From assembly GCA_036320915.1 (NCBI GenBank), contig JAXBDG010000005.1:2300001-2364000 (forward strand): 64,000 nucleotides of DNA, in the 5' to 3' direction. Positions 11,922 to 23,186 of this stretch are shown here, one piece after another. The notes under the pieces were generated by a model. The model was not told where the DNA came from and made no database searches. It saw nothing but the letters and a program-made list of their open reading frames with translations. The translations under genes were made by a program, and so were the position numbers. Numbering within the stretch: position 1 is the stretch's first letter; each line of letters begins with the position of its first letter. This DNA comes from Linnemannia elongata (lineage: Eukaryota; Mortierellomycota; Mortierellomycetes; Mortierellales; Mortierellaceae).

Positions 11922-14900
11922 GCAGACAGACAGACAGACAAGAAGATTGAAGAAGGGCTATGTTACGACTCTTCTTTCCTGCTGAAAAGAGAGAAAAAGA
12001 AGACAACAGTGAGCAGCTGATATAACAGCCCTCATTGTTCTATTCATCGTAACACTCACTATACACACACCCCTCACCCTACCTACGCCAACATCAAGAA
12101 AAAGAAACAAAGCGGGGGGATTGTGCGCAATTGGAAAGAGAAAGGCGAGTGAGCAGCAACAACGAACAGAGCATCTACCACCACAGACGGGAAAGTTTCT
12201 GAGCATGCGTGGATTGAACTGTCACTTTCGTTGTTGTCTTACGTGCCCATGATGGCACAATCGGTCTTATGCTGACACTTGCCTCGAATCGAGGAAGGAG
12301 AGAGGGTGAGGGGTAGTAAAGGCATATCAAACCACACCAACACAACAGCAACAAGGCAGGGAAAGGATCTGACTATGGTCAGCGACCGAACAATCGATAA
12401 CAGGAAGGTCAATACAGACATCTGAAAAGGGGTGAAAAACACCAATGGGTCTCCCAAGGGTCCCGTTTCACCCATCATGCCATTATCCACCACTGTTCTT
12501 TCTTCTCCTCCTTCCTCTTCACATTCTCCTGCTCTTTCGCTTCTCTCCTCCCTCCTACCACTCGTTTCCATTCCCCAACCCCCTGGCCACCCCCTTGGGA
12601 TCTTTTTTTCTTTCTGTGTGTGTGCCATGCGACCAGCATATGTCGGCTCGCATCATTTCCTTTTTTTTGCAGCTGTCATTGCGCTGTTGGTTTACGACTC
12701 CAAGATAAGAACAGTGCCAACTCCGGACAAAGGCGGTCGATTGGCACCACCAACCTTCATTTAGCATTTAAAAGTCTCTTGAAACAGGGGGACAGTTGTC
12801 CGAATCTTGGACGCTATTATTATCAGTCACTGCCTCCTTTCTCACTCCTATCCCGCTCCACATCCCACACTCCACAAACCAATTCCATGCTGACCATCCC
12901 TTTTTTCAAATTGTATCCTTCTTCCATTCTCTCTCAATTCCCACCCTATATTCAATTCCCACAAAGAACACAACACGGAGTCCAAGGACAACTACCGCAA
13001 ATCGCTGCCTGCAAAGTCTCGTCAGTCCATGGGAGCCATCATCCCTCAAGTACCCAACTCGTGGATCCAGTCGCAAAATTCGGAGTACCAGTACCAACAG
13101 CAGCAACAGCAACAACAGCAGCACGAACCAAGTCCCAAGAAGTCTTCCTCCTCTCGTCTCAGCTTCCACGAACAGGAGCTTCAATACAACCAGAGCTTGC
13201 CTCACTACGACCAGCAACAACAGTACCAGCAGGAGGACGCGTTCAGACAGCAGTACTATCAACAGCAGTTTCTCCAGCAACAGCCCACCATGGATGTACC
13301 ACAGTACAGGATGCACCATCACCAGCAGCAGGGATCCTCCTCTCCTCATCATCGCGGTCAGAGCGCAGGGTAAGCCAGTCGCCGGAACTTCGTTGGAATA
13401 GGACTAATGGACGTTCTTAAACAGATGAAACACATTCCTCGCTCTCATCCCTTCGACTGGATATCTTCCGGCTACGAAGACATGCGGTTGTCAGGCTGAC
13501 AAAAAAAGACTTGTCCGTGAGAGCAGACGGTGCGTAACTGGTTATTAATTCTCACACGCCCCCTGTTATGAACAAAAATACGTAGGTCCGAGCTGCCCAT
13601 GTCACCCAATCCACCCATGACACCCTCGTCCATTTCCAACTCGGACGGCTCACCCCTCACCAATTTGACTAGCCCTGTGAGTTCAGGCAGGAGCAGTTCA
13701 GGACAACATATTCAGTATCAAAAGTCAGTCTTACAGGCTCCACCTTCACCTGCGCCTCATGCCCACTACAGGAGTAAATCCTATTCGTCTGGGCCTATAC
13801 CCCTGACTCTTCCTATGGAGTCGTCACCCAAGGCCGCTGAACGAGCATCCCCGAGCACACCCGCACAGGATTGGCCATCGACAAAGCACCACTCTAGCTA
13901 CGCAAATTTGACACCCAAGAAAACCGCCTCCGACAGTCTGACACCTTCTCGGGAGCAGTACCGACGATCTGAATCTTACAGCACGTTACAGGCTCGATCT
14001 CAGTCGAGCAGTCAAAATATCTCCTCTGAACCCACTCTCCCTCCATACCCATCGTCACCAACTGTCCCCACTATGGATATGCTTACACGATCATCGGCCT
14101 ATGGCGAGATTCAATCGCAGGGAACTGCAGCTGACGGATCTTCCGGAAATGAGTCTGGCCTTAGCCGTCGTGATTCTTGGCGGGAACAGGAGCAGTTTTT
14201 GTTGCAGCTTCAGCAGCGTGATCATCAGACAAGGGCAAAACACAAGCGGGAGAGTTTCTACGCGGCTTTCCAAAACGCCAGCAACGCAAACAGCAACGGA
14301 GGATCAGCCGTCAACAACAGCAGCAGCGTCAATGGGAACAGTGGAGGTGCTGGCAATGCTAACGGTAGCATCCACCACGAGGAGCCTAGGCAGCCAACAA
14401 AGTCCATTTCGAGGGCCGCGTCTCCCCATCTTCCCAGTGGTATCCCTCAGCTGAGAACGAAATCCAGGAGCGGTATTCCGTCAACCCCAACTGCTGACCT
14501 TCGAGGTCGCCCCACACCTCCTCCTCGTTCCCGATCGCGGACACCTGCAGGAAGTTCCGGCTCTGGTATTCAAACCCCTGGCATGACCCCTCAGCAGCCC
14601 CAAATGCCCCAGCAGTACTCTGGAGAACTTCAATCGATTCTTCGAAAGTCTGTCATCATTGCAGACGACACAGCTGCGCCGATCGTTCAACGGGCCGACC
14701 CTCACCGTTCGTCGGGCTCATCAACACCCAGCAGCAAGTCTGGCACCCCTCTCCCCCAGACCGCTGATACGATACCAGTTCCAGTGGCTGATATTACAAA
14801 ACATTTGAGCGTCATGGACTTGAAGGAGATCCCTGCACCAAAGGTCATTCTTGCAACGACAGAACCACCGCCACCACCTGCACCTGTTGTCGCTCCCAGG

Positions 14901-17900
14901 CAGCCATCTTCAAGCAACCTGAACGCTTCGCACCGCCGTAGTATTATTTTCGACATTCCCAACGCACCTGTGCGCACGAACGGAAGCAGCCACCACAGGG
15001 AAGACAGTGGCGGCGTTGGAAGGATGAAGGACGTCGGCGTAATGGTGTCGCACACCAAGGAGAGAACGTCCATTTTCTCGAGCGCAAGTGCCCAGCAGCA
15101 ACAGCAGAGTCAGGCAGCAACTCGCAAACGTGGAAAGGTAATATTTGATTCATATTGACACATGGGCATTGTGTATGTATTGAAGGTTTTTATTAACGGC
15201 ATTTAATATCTTCAACAAATGATGAATTAGACATTGTCGGCAATGGATCCTCCCAAGGCTAAGCCAGCACCGACTATTCTTCCACCAATGTACATGTCGA
15301 CTACCTCGAGATCGACAAACAGCTCTAACACGATGGCTTCGCGCGCTGCAGGGTCCATGATCCCCAGTCCCTCTGGAGCTTCGCGTGGAGGCACTGTGAC
15401 TCCTAGAGACGCGGCCAGTAAGGCAAGGGTGCAGGCAGTAGAAGCTTCGAGTCAGGAAGTCAAGGCTCAGCGCGGTGACACTAGCTTCTCTGGATTGTCG
15501 ACCCCTCCCACTTCAAATTCGTCCAAGACTACGGCGGCGGCTCAAGCTGATGCAGTCAAGCCAAAGACGACCAGGAGCTTCTCGAGCGGATTGCTGAGTG
15601 GTCTCAGTCGTCGTCGCTCGACAGTCGTGGACTCTCTTAGCATCGCCACCAACAATGGTTCGTCGGCGAACGATGGACCCATGACACCCAAGGTCACCAA
15701 ATCAGTGACAGCTCCCAACTCTACTCGGCTTTCAACGGTTTCTGGTCAACTACCCAGTCCCTCTGACTTGAAGAAGACTCCTACAAGCGAGTTGAAGACC
15801 CCCACTGCGAGATCATCGCCTTCGAACTACCAGACGGTCAAGGCGCCTGCTCCAACAAACATCTCGAACCCCATTCAGCCCTACCCATCTGGATCCTCAG
15901 GCACCCAGCACGCTCAGCCCAGCGCTAGCATCTACGGACAAAGCGCCGCTGGACCCACTCTGGATCCAAAATCGCCTCGCGCACCCACTTCATCGGGTGT
16001 CAGCCCCTTCCCTCCACTTTCCCCCTATGCCGCCTTGAAGCTTTATGCACCCTACTTGAGTTTGTATGAGCGAGCTGAGATTGGCGAGTACCCTCAAGTC
16101 TACTATGTTGGACAAAACTGTCGCCACAAGAAGCCTGCCAGCGTGGAAGCCAGCCACAGTAACTTTGGTAAGCCTATCTCTTTTACGCAGTTGTTTCTTT
16201 GCTTCCTGTCATGCACTGCAGTGCTAATTCTTTTCTCTTTCAATAATGTGTAGGTTACGATGATGAACGAGGAGATTACTTGATTGTGAACCACGACCAT
16301 TTGATGTACCGTTACGAGGTCCTGGACATGCTCGGCAAGGGTTCTTTTGGTCAGGTCGCCAAGTGCTACGACCACAAGACAGGCGAGTACGTTGCCATCA
16401 AGATTATCAGGAACAAGAAGCGTTTCCATTGCCAGGCTGTCGTCGAGGTCAAGATTTTGGACAATCTGAACAAATGGGTAAGTCACTACTTACTGTTGCT
16501 TTGATGCCATCAGTTATGCAAAGTACAGTGGTCATTGCATGTAATTAATACGACCTATCGACGCTACTTGATGATTTGTAGGACCCCGAGGCGAAGCACA
16601 ACTTGATCCGTATGACGGACAACTTTTACTTCCGCAACCATCTTTGTATTGCCACTGAACTTCTCTCGATCAACTTGTACGAGTTCATCAAGAGCAACTC
16701 CTTCCAAGGATTCAGTCTTGGTCTCATCAAACGGTATGTTCATTGTCAGTCAGTTTTGAAAATGATACTCCCCCACATTACTTTTGTACTCTGACTGATA
16801 TTCTCGGCGTGTTTTTTGAATACTGTAGATTCTGCACCCAGCTCTTACAGTCGCTTGACCTCCTCAGCAAGCACAACGTTGTTCACTGTGATCTCAAACC
16901 TGAGGTATGCAACATTTCTCTATGCACCACTTTAGTCCTTTTTCGTCTGACCTGCATGCACACGGTCTTCTAACGCAGTTTGCTTGTTTACTGTTTTTCT
17001 CGCACATCAGAACGTTTTGCTTAAGCATCCAACAAAATCCAGCATCAAGGTTATTGATTTTGGAAGCAGTTGTCTTGAGAATGAGAAGGTGTACACCTAT
17101 ATCCAATCCCGCTTCTACCGCTCCCCCGAGGTCATTCTGGGCATGTCTTACAACATGGCCATCGACATGTGGTCCCTGGGATGCATCCTTGCCGAGCTCT
17201 ACACCGGATATCCTCTCTTCCCTGGAGAGAACGAGCAGGAGCAGCTGTCCTGCATCATGGAGATCCAGGGTGTCCCTGACCGCTACTTGATCGAGAAGAG
17301 TTCTCGCAAGAAAGTTTTTTTCGGTGCGTCTTTCCTACTTGATAATGCACATATGTACACGCTCACGTTAACAAAAAATGGCACCCTTGCTAACAGTCTA
17401 TGTATGCAACTTGAATTCGTATAGATCATGGTGGAAACCCCAAGCTGGTGGTCAACTCGAAGGGCAAGAAGCGTAGACCAGGATCCAAGACCTTGGGGCA
17501 AGCCCTCAAGTGCAGCGACCCTCTTTTCCTGGACTTTATCCAGAAGTGCCTCATCTGGGATCCTGAGAGGCGCATGAAACCTCGCGAGGGACTCCAGCAC
17601 GAGTGGATCTCTGACATTCGCACTCCTGTGCGCTCCCTCTTCAGCCCTCCTCCTTCTGCAGCTGACAACACCATGAACAGCAGCGTCAGCAGCAACAGCT
17701 CCTCGACTTCTAGACGTCGCAGCACCATGTAAGTCACCTCTTTCTATTTTGCAGGAGCGTTTGAATCCATTGACCTTGAAGCACGTTTTCACTAACATTA
17801 TTTTTTCTATCGATAATAGTTTCTCGGCCCAGCCGTCTTCGTCAGTCTCTTCGCGTCCTTTGAAGGTCAAGACTGAGGCGGACACGTCGTTTGGATCAGT

Positions 17901-18330
17901 GCGATCTACTCGAACACATGTCAGCGCCAACATCCCATCGTACTCAGGCGCAAACCAGAGTTTCCACGGGAACCAGAGCCAAGGATCCGCATACAATCAG
18001 AGCAATGCCAGCTTTGATGGATCTGGTAGTAGTAGCAAGTATGGATCGCACTATACTAGTCTCTATGCGAACCCAACTTCACACTCCTCGAACTCGTTGT
18101 CTGCGGCTTCCTCTCGGCGGTTGACGGTCAGTGGTAGTAGCGGTGGAGGTGGTGACATGAAGAACTCTGGATCTTATTATGGCCAGAGCAACGGATCGAG
18201 TCCCTCGGTCAGGAAGAACACTACTAGCATGTATGTCAGTGGATCGAGTAATACGATCGGAGCTACCTCTGGGGCAGAGTACCTTCGGCAAATCAATGCC
18301 AATGGGGGCTACTCTGGGCACCGAGGATAG
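10616..18330 (+). CDS. DYRK-family protein kinase, Pom1-like, with very long N-terminus
   Basis: Ten exons (10616-11492, 12967-13369, 13586-15137, 15231-16167, 16254-16477, 16582-16733, 16829-16904, 17011-17323, 17425-17728, 17820-18330) keep phase and give 1782 residues. The first 1250 residues are disordered and rich in Ser, Pro, Asn and Gln, with a poly-Q tract near residue 27 and a Gly run. The DYRK signature YDDERGDY (about 1258) precedes the kinase domain: GKGSFGQV loop, catalytic HCDLKPE (1401-1407, Cys in place of the Arg of HRD as usual in DYRKs), DFG at 1423-1425 and the Tyr-Thr-Tyr activation loop at 1435-1437. A Ser-rich tail of about 200 residues follows. In fission yeast Pom1 marks cell tips and couples size to division; that role here is inferred from family only. 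Confidence 0.9.
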
Positions 18331-18850
18331 GTTTCTTTAAGAGAACTGTTGCGCTTTGGGATAGGAGGAGATTTTACACACTAATAATATTCTCTAGTGC
18401 TTTGTTTCCCTTCGTTTCTGGCTTGTTGTCATCTAATATGCTATAACCCTAAGGGCTTGTGTATTTTATTCCAATCCAGCCTTCTCCCCTCTCTCATGTT
18501 GAACATGTCCAAGTACGTTTCATCCAACTCTTTAATTCTGCTGCAATCTATCGCCTTCACCAGGACTATCTAATCGAGGTGCAATGGAGAGTGAAAGAGT
18601 CGGTGTGACTAGAGCCTCTCTACTTCCACTCCTATCATTCTATCGATGTTTTGTTCTGTGGAGGGGGCAGGCATATGCACCGAACGATCAAAGCAAGGTC
18701 GGGGGTGCTTGTCGCTGCATCGTTCAGAGAAAGTGGTGAAAGGTTATCAATAATTTTATTACATACACTTGGCGAGAGAAAAAAGTCCTGTATTGTTGGG
18801 GATTTTTGCTGCTTGTTTTGTTGTATACGGCTTGACTGTATACTTTTTTT
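18331..18850. other. Convergent intergenic region
   Basis: This separates the 3' ends of the kinase gene (plus) and TIM9 (minus). It is AT-rich with short T runs. No gene or repeat is evident. Confidence 0.45.
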
Positions 18851-19622
18851 TTACTTCATCATCTCGGCGTTGGCCTCGGCGAATCTTTGACCGACACGCT
18901 CCGAGTGCTTCAAGAACTTGTCAGCGCACTTCTGTACGCAACCCTCCTATATTGATTTATAACGAAAGGTGTCCAAAGGACGGTTGACGAGGGGGGGGGG
19001 TCAGTATTGGAACTGACTATATCCCGGTATGCTTTGATCTCCACTATGCGTGTGTATGTATGTCCCATTAGCCAAAAGGCACTTTAAAATCAAAAGAAGT
19101 TCTTACCTCCTTGGAGGTCAATGCCTTGGAGGTAAAGTCGTTGACGCAGTCGGTGAAGCAGCGCTCAACCAATCCACTGTACAACTTCAAGAAGTCCTTC
19201 ATCTGTTGCGTCATGGGTGTTGTTGAGCGGACATTGGGAGTGGCGTGTGGTGAAGAGTTGTCGGTTGTGGTGGTGGTATTAATGCGTCCAATTGATTGTC
19301 CATTTTGTATCCGGTCAGTGATAGCAGCATATGAATTGAGAGAAGTAGGAAGAGGATGATGATGGTTAGAAAGCTGTCAATTGAGGAGGTTTTGGGTATG
19401 TTCTTGACGACGTTTTGTTCACAAACACGTCCGCGGTGTCTATGTCCCGCTTTCGGGGCAGTGTGCATGTCCCAAGAGCACCCTTGTGCCACTTCCTGCA
19501 AATGACACAGACGCAAAGCCTTGAGAGAAGAGTGTGTTGTGCTTCCTGAAGTGTACCTGCTTCTGCTCCATGACGCGCTGGAGGTGGTTGCGCTCGGCAT
19601 CGTTAAACTGAGAAAAGTCCAT
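18851..19622 (-). CDS. TIM9: Mitochondrial small TIM chaperone Tim9
   Basis: On the minus strand three exons (19557-19622, 19107-19202, 18851-18946) join in phase to 85 residues, the normal size of Tim9. Both twin CX3C motifs are present: ERCFTDC in exon 2 and GCVQKC at the start of exon 3. They flank the conserved [11 protein letters not shown] segment, and the protein ends in the family's [10 protein letters not shown]. Tim9 pairs with Tim10 in the intermembrane space to escort hydrophobic carrier proteins to the TIM22 complex. The start at 19622 gives a Tim9-like N-terminus ([10 protein letters not shown]). The gene is too fragmented to appear as one long open frame. Confidence 0.93.
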
Positions 19623-20587
19623 GGCTTGCTTGTTGAGTTTGGTTGACAGTGGTGAGTGAAGAAGTAAAAGGGAGGGTGTGAGGGATGTCGGACAAGAAAA
19701 AAAGAGATCGTTGTTTGCTTGCCGAGTGGCTTGGCTCATTGAGGCGCTGAGTAGGGTGAAAGTGATGATGGTTCAGGTTTTTACTGATTTCGCTTCGCCT
19801 TTCCTTTTCCCCTCCTTAACTCTTACTTACTTTTTTGCGCTTTCCAACGTGTCCTAACCATTCCTTGAAGCATAGGAGGAGCTGCTGGTCAGCTTGGAGA
19901 AACTGACCTCTCTACAGATGAAAAAACATCATAAGGTAAAAACAAACCTCCTTTACCATTCATACCTCAACACAAGTCCCCTTTCTTTCACACCTGTTGT
20001 TGACGCGCAACACCCTTCAAAATCCCCCCCAGTCCAACCCACAACACGCACATACAAACTCGCGATGACGATAATACATGAATAACAAAAACTCTTAAAG
20101 GAACCTGGTGTGGTAAACTCCTCTCCTACTTGGCAAGGATGTTTTGTAGAGGACTTGTAACCTCCGTCAGGGGGCTACTTGTCGTTTTTTTGCAAGACAT
20201 ACAGTGTCAAGCGGGAAGAGGAGTATTGCAGCCGGGCCTTGATGATTTTATCTAATCTTCTCTCTGAGCGAGCCTCTCTTCACCATGAAGGACGTTTTGT
20301 TGTTGCTTTCAAAGGCTTTTGATACGCTGACAACTAACACAACACGCACGCCTCGTTCTCTTCAACGCATTTGATAGGTAAAACAAAGATAGTGTTCAAA
20401 GTGGAATTGACAGTCACTGTTTTTAAGTCCAATAAAAAAAAAAAAAAAAAAAAGTTGCTGCAGCTGCTCCATCCTTCTTTTTTCTTGCCCTGTGCCCGCT
20501 TCCTTCTTTCTTTCTTTGTATACCATCTCTAATTCCCTTCCCTCGACATCACCACTACCACCCAACCATTTAATACACACAGCTACA
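19623..20587. promoter_or_regulatory. Divergent intergenic region, TIM9 / RRB1
   Basis: This 965-bp region lies between divergently transcribed TIM9 and RRB1 and must hold both promoters. It contains a 20-nt A run at 20434-20453, followed by a C/T-rich RRB1 leader. Short open frames in it have no recognisable content. Confidence 0.45.
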
Positions 20588-22505
20588 ATGTCAAAGAGAC
20601 TTCAGGACAACGACGAGGACATGCGTGAGGCAAAGTCGGCCTTCAATGTCGGAAGCCGTGTGACAGTTGAGGACGAGGGAATGGGAGAGTTTGAGGATCC
20701 CTGGGAGGACGAGGTTGAGTCTGACCAGGAGGTTATTATTGAGAACGACGACGATGATGAAGGTATGGCAATGAGATATATATACTGTATCTGACAGTAC
20801 ACTGCAACTCAATTGTTGTGGTGTAACTTTTTATGTTCTTTCCTGTTCAATGGTTTTCGCATAACACGGTTCCTGGTTGGAGGAAGAGGTACATAAATAG
20901 TTGACTGACAATCGATGGCCTCTTATTGCTCTCTCTTCTGGACTTTACTACCACTCAATATAAATACTAGATATGGATATGGACCAGGTCAACAACGAAA
21001 TCGAAATGGATCAGGATAAGGAGGATGAAGACAAGGATATCCGTGTGTACTTGCCCGGCCAGGCTCTGGAGAAGGACGAGGTGTTAGAGGCAGATCAGTC
21101 TGCCTACGAGATGTTGCACAGCATGAACGTCAAGTGGCCCTGCCTCAGTTTCGATATTCTCTGGGACCAATTGGGAGATGAGCGCTGCACCTTCCCTGCC
21201 ACCACTTATGTCGTCACAGGAACTCAGGCCGACCAGGCCAACAACAACGAGGTTCTGGTCATGAAGATGTCTCAGCTCGCCAAGACCAAGAACGACGACG
21301 GCAACCAGAGTGATGATGATAGTGATGATGATGATGTCGATGAGGATCCTATCCTCGAGTACAAGAGCATGAAGCACGTTGGAGGCGTCAACCGTGTCAG
21401 GGTAAGGCTTGAAGGAGAAACGGCTCATCTTATCACTCGATTGTGCTTCAGGATTACAAAGAACAATTTGCTGACAAATACTTCCTTTTTTTGACATATA
21501 GGCCATGCCTCAGCGCGATCAGCAGGTTGCTGCTACCTGGGCCGACACTGGAAAGGTTCACCTCTGGGATCTCTCTTCTCACATCCGAGCTTTGGACCAA
21601 CCCGGAACCATCATTCCCGAGTCTGCCAAGAAGCCTATTTACACCATCGAGTCTCACGGACGGTGCGAAGGTTTTGCGATGGACTGGTCCGAGACTGTTC
21701 CTGGACGTTTGTTAACTGGAGATTTGAACGGCAAGATCTACATGACGACCCTGAACTGCGCTACAGGAGCTGTGACACCCGACCGTGTCCCCTTTGTGGG
21801 CCACCAGAGCTCGATTGAGGATTTGCAGTGGTCTCCCTCGGAGAAGGGTGTCTTTGCCTCTTGCTCAGCCGATCAGACCGTCAGGATCTGGGATATCCGG
21901 TCCAAGAAGCGTGCTGGTCTCGAGGCTAAGGTCCACAACTCTGATGTCAATGTCATCAGCTGGAACAAGTACGTCTTTTTCTCTTTTATTTTCATTGTTG
22001 ATGTATTCCTCTTTACTATTCCAGTTGGTGCATAACATCAACTAACCTTACCACTCGGTTCTTTTTTCTGTCGCTGTTTAATAGGAAATTGCCATACATG
22101 TTGGCTTCTGGATCGGATGAGGGCGTTTTCAGTGTTTGGGATCTCCGTCAGCTCTCTCAGAATGCCGCTAACCCAACACCTATTGCTACGTTCAAGTGGC
22201 ACCAGGCTCCTATTACTTCGATTGAGTGGCACCCTACGGATGAGTCTGTGCTTGCAGTTGCTGGAGCAGACGATCAGATCACTCTCTGGGACTTCTCTGT
22301 GGAACACGATGCCGAGGAGACCTTGAACGGAACGAGTCAAAAGGCGATTGTGAACGAGGCCGGTATGGAGGTGCCCCCACAGCTGATGTTTGTCCATCAA
22401 GGTCAACAGGACGTCAAGGAGTTGCACTGGCACCGTCAGATTCCTGGATGTGTCATTTCAACAGCAGGATCTGGCTTCAACATCTTCAAGACCATCTCTA
22501 TCTAG
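20588..22505 (+). CDS. RRB1: Ribosome-assembly WD40 protein Rrb1/GRWD1
   Basis: Four exons (20588-20762, 20971-21401, 21502-21968, 22085-22505) keep phase and give 497 residues. The N-terminus is very acidic, with repeated Asp/Glu runs. Then comes the family block VYLPGQALEKDEVLEADQSAYEMLHSMNVKWPCLSFDIL and, after a second acidic insert, WD40 repeats with clear units (for example SCSADQTVRIWDIRS and VAGADDQITLWDFS). In yeast Rrb1 is a nuclear dedicated chaperone for ribosomal protein L3 during 60S assembly; GRWD1 is the animal relative. A tiny in-frame exon inside intron 1 cannot be excluded, but none is needed. Confidence 0.93.
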
Positions 22506-22916
22506 ACACACAACATTTTTCTCCTTTTCTACTCTTGCACTTTTTTGTTTCTATTCACCCTCATCTTCGCCAGTCATTCACAAAATATCAAGGAACACAA
22601 GAGCTCTTGTTTTTCCCCCCCTCACTCATACTTGCATGCTTTTTAGTCGATAGAACGAAGACGTTAAAAAAATATCGTAACAACGCCTAATATCTTGGTT
22701 ACAGTTCTGTAGGAAACGAGTCTTTGTCGTACATTTAATAGCTCCGTGTTTGGGCGGGATTTTTTTTGCTTCATTCCTGCCACCATTCTTCTTGTCAGGT
22801 GATTTATTTGTTTGGTCAGGTGATTTTTGCCACCAACTCTCATGGAAACCCTTAAGAGAATATGCTGCAATATTTTCAAGTTAAATATCTCTAAATATGA
22901 ACAAAAACGCCAATTC
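22506..22916. other. Spacer between RRB1 and tRNA-Gln
   Basis: AT-rich spacer with no gene. It carries one full TTTTTGCCACCAA motif copy (starting about 22825) and one partial copy (about 22778, CTGCCACCA), discussed under findings. Confidence 0.4.
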
Positions 22917-22989
22917 GACTGTGTAGTATAGTGGTCCAGTACCCAGGACTTTGAATCCTGTAACCCGAGTTCGACCCTCGGCACGGTCT
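22917..22989 (+). tRNA. tRNA-Gln (anticodon UUG)
   Basis: A complete 73-nt cloverleaf can be folded by eye. The 7-bp acceptor stem is GACTGTG with CACGGTC (one G-T pair) and discriminator T. The D stem is GTAT/GTAC, the anticodon stem CAGGA/TCCTG with loop CTTTGAA (anticodon TTG at 22951-22953), and the T stem CCGAG/CTCGG with loop TTCGACC. There is no intron, and the CCA is not encoded, as usual in eukaryotes. Confidence 0.95.
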
Positions 22990-22991
22990 CA

Positions 22992-22997
22992 TTTTTT
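22992..22997 (+). terminator. RNA polymerase III terminator of tRNA-Gln
   Basis: A run of six T begins three bases after the tRNA end, the standard Pol III stop signal. Confidence 0.8.
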
Positions 22998-23140
22998 GCA
23001 TCGCTAGCAAATCAACGAACGAACTGGATACTTTTTGCAGCACTTGCCAATGCTTGCCACCAACCTTCTCTCCTCTTTCCCTTTTTTTCTTCTCACTCAC
23101 TCACTCTACTCAACGGGAGAGCATATTATTTTTGCCACCG

Positions 23141-23169
23141 TTTTTTTTTTTTTTTTTTTTTTTTTTTTT
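23141..23169 (+). repeat. 29-nt poly(T) tract
   Basis: A pure T run ends 17 bases before the ATG at 23187 and directly follows a TTTTTGCCACC motif at about 23130. It may be a promoter or nucleosome-free element, or an unusually T-rich leader. Confidence 0.8.
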
Positions 23170-23186
23170 CATCACGATTGAGTGTT

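Noticed and set aside
12620..13420. Plus-strand frame of 266 codons over kinase exon 2
   Set aside because: It overlaps exon 2 in the wrong frame; the Gln-rich frame continues in phase to exons 1 and 3.
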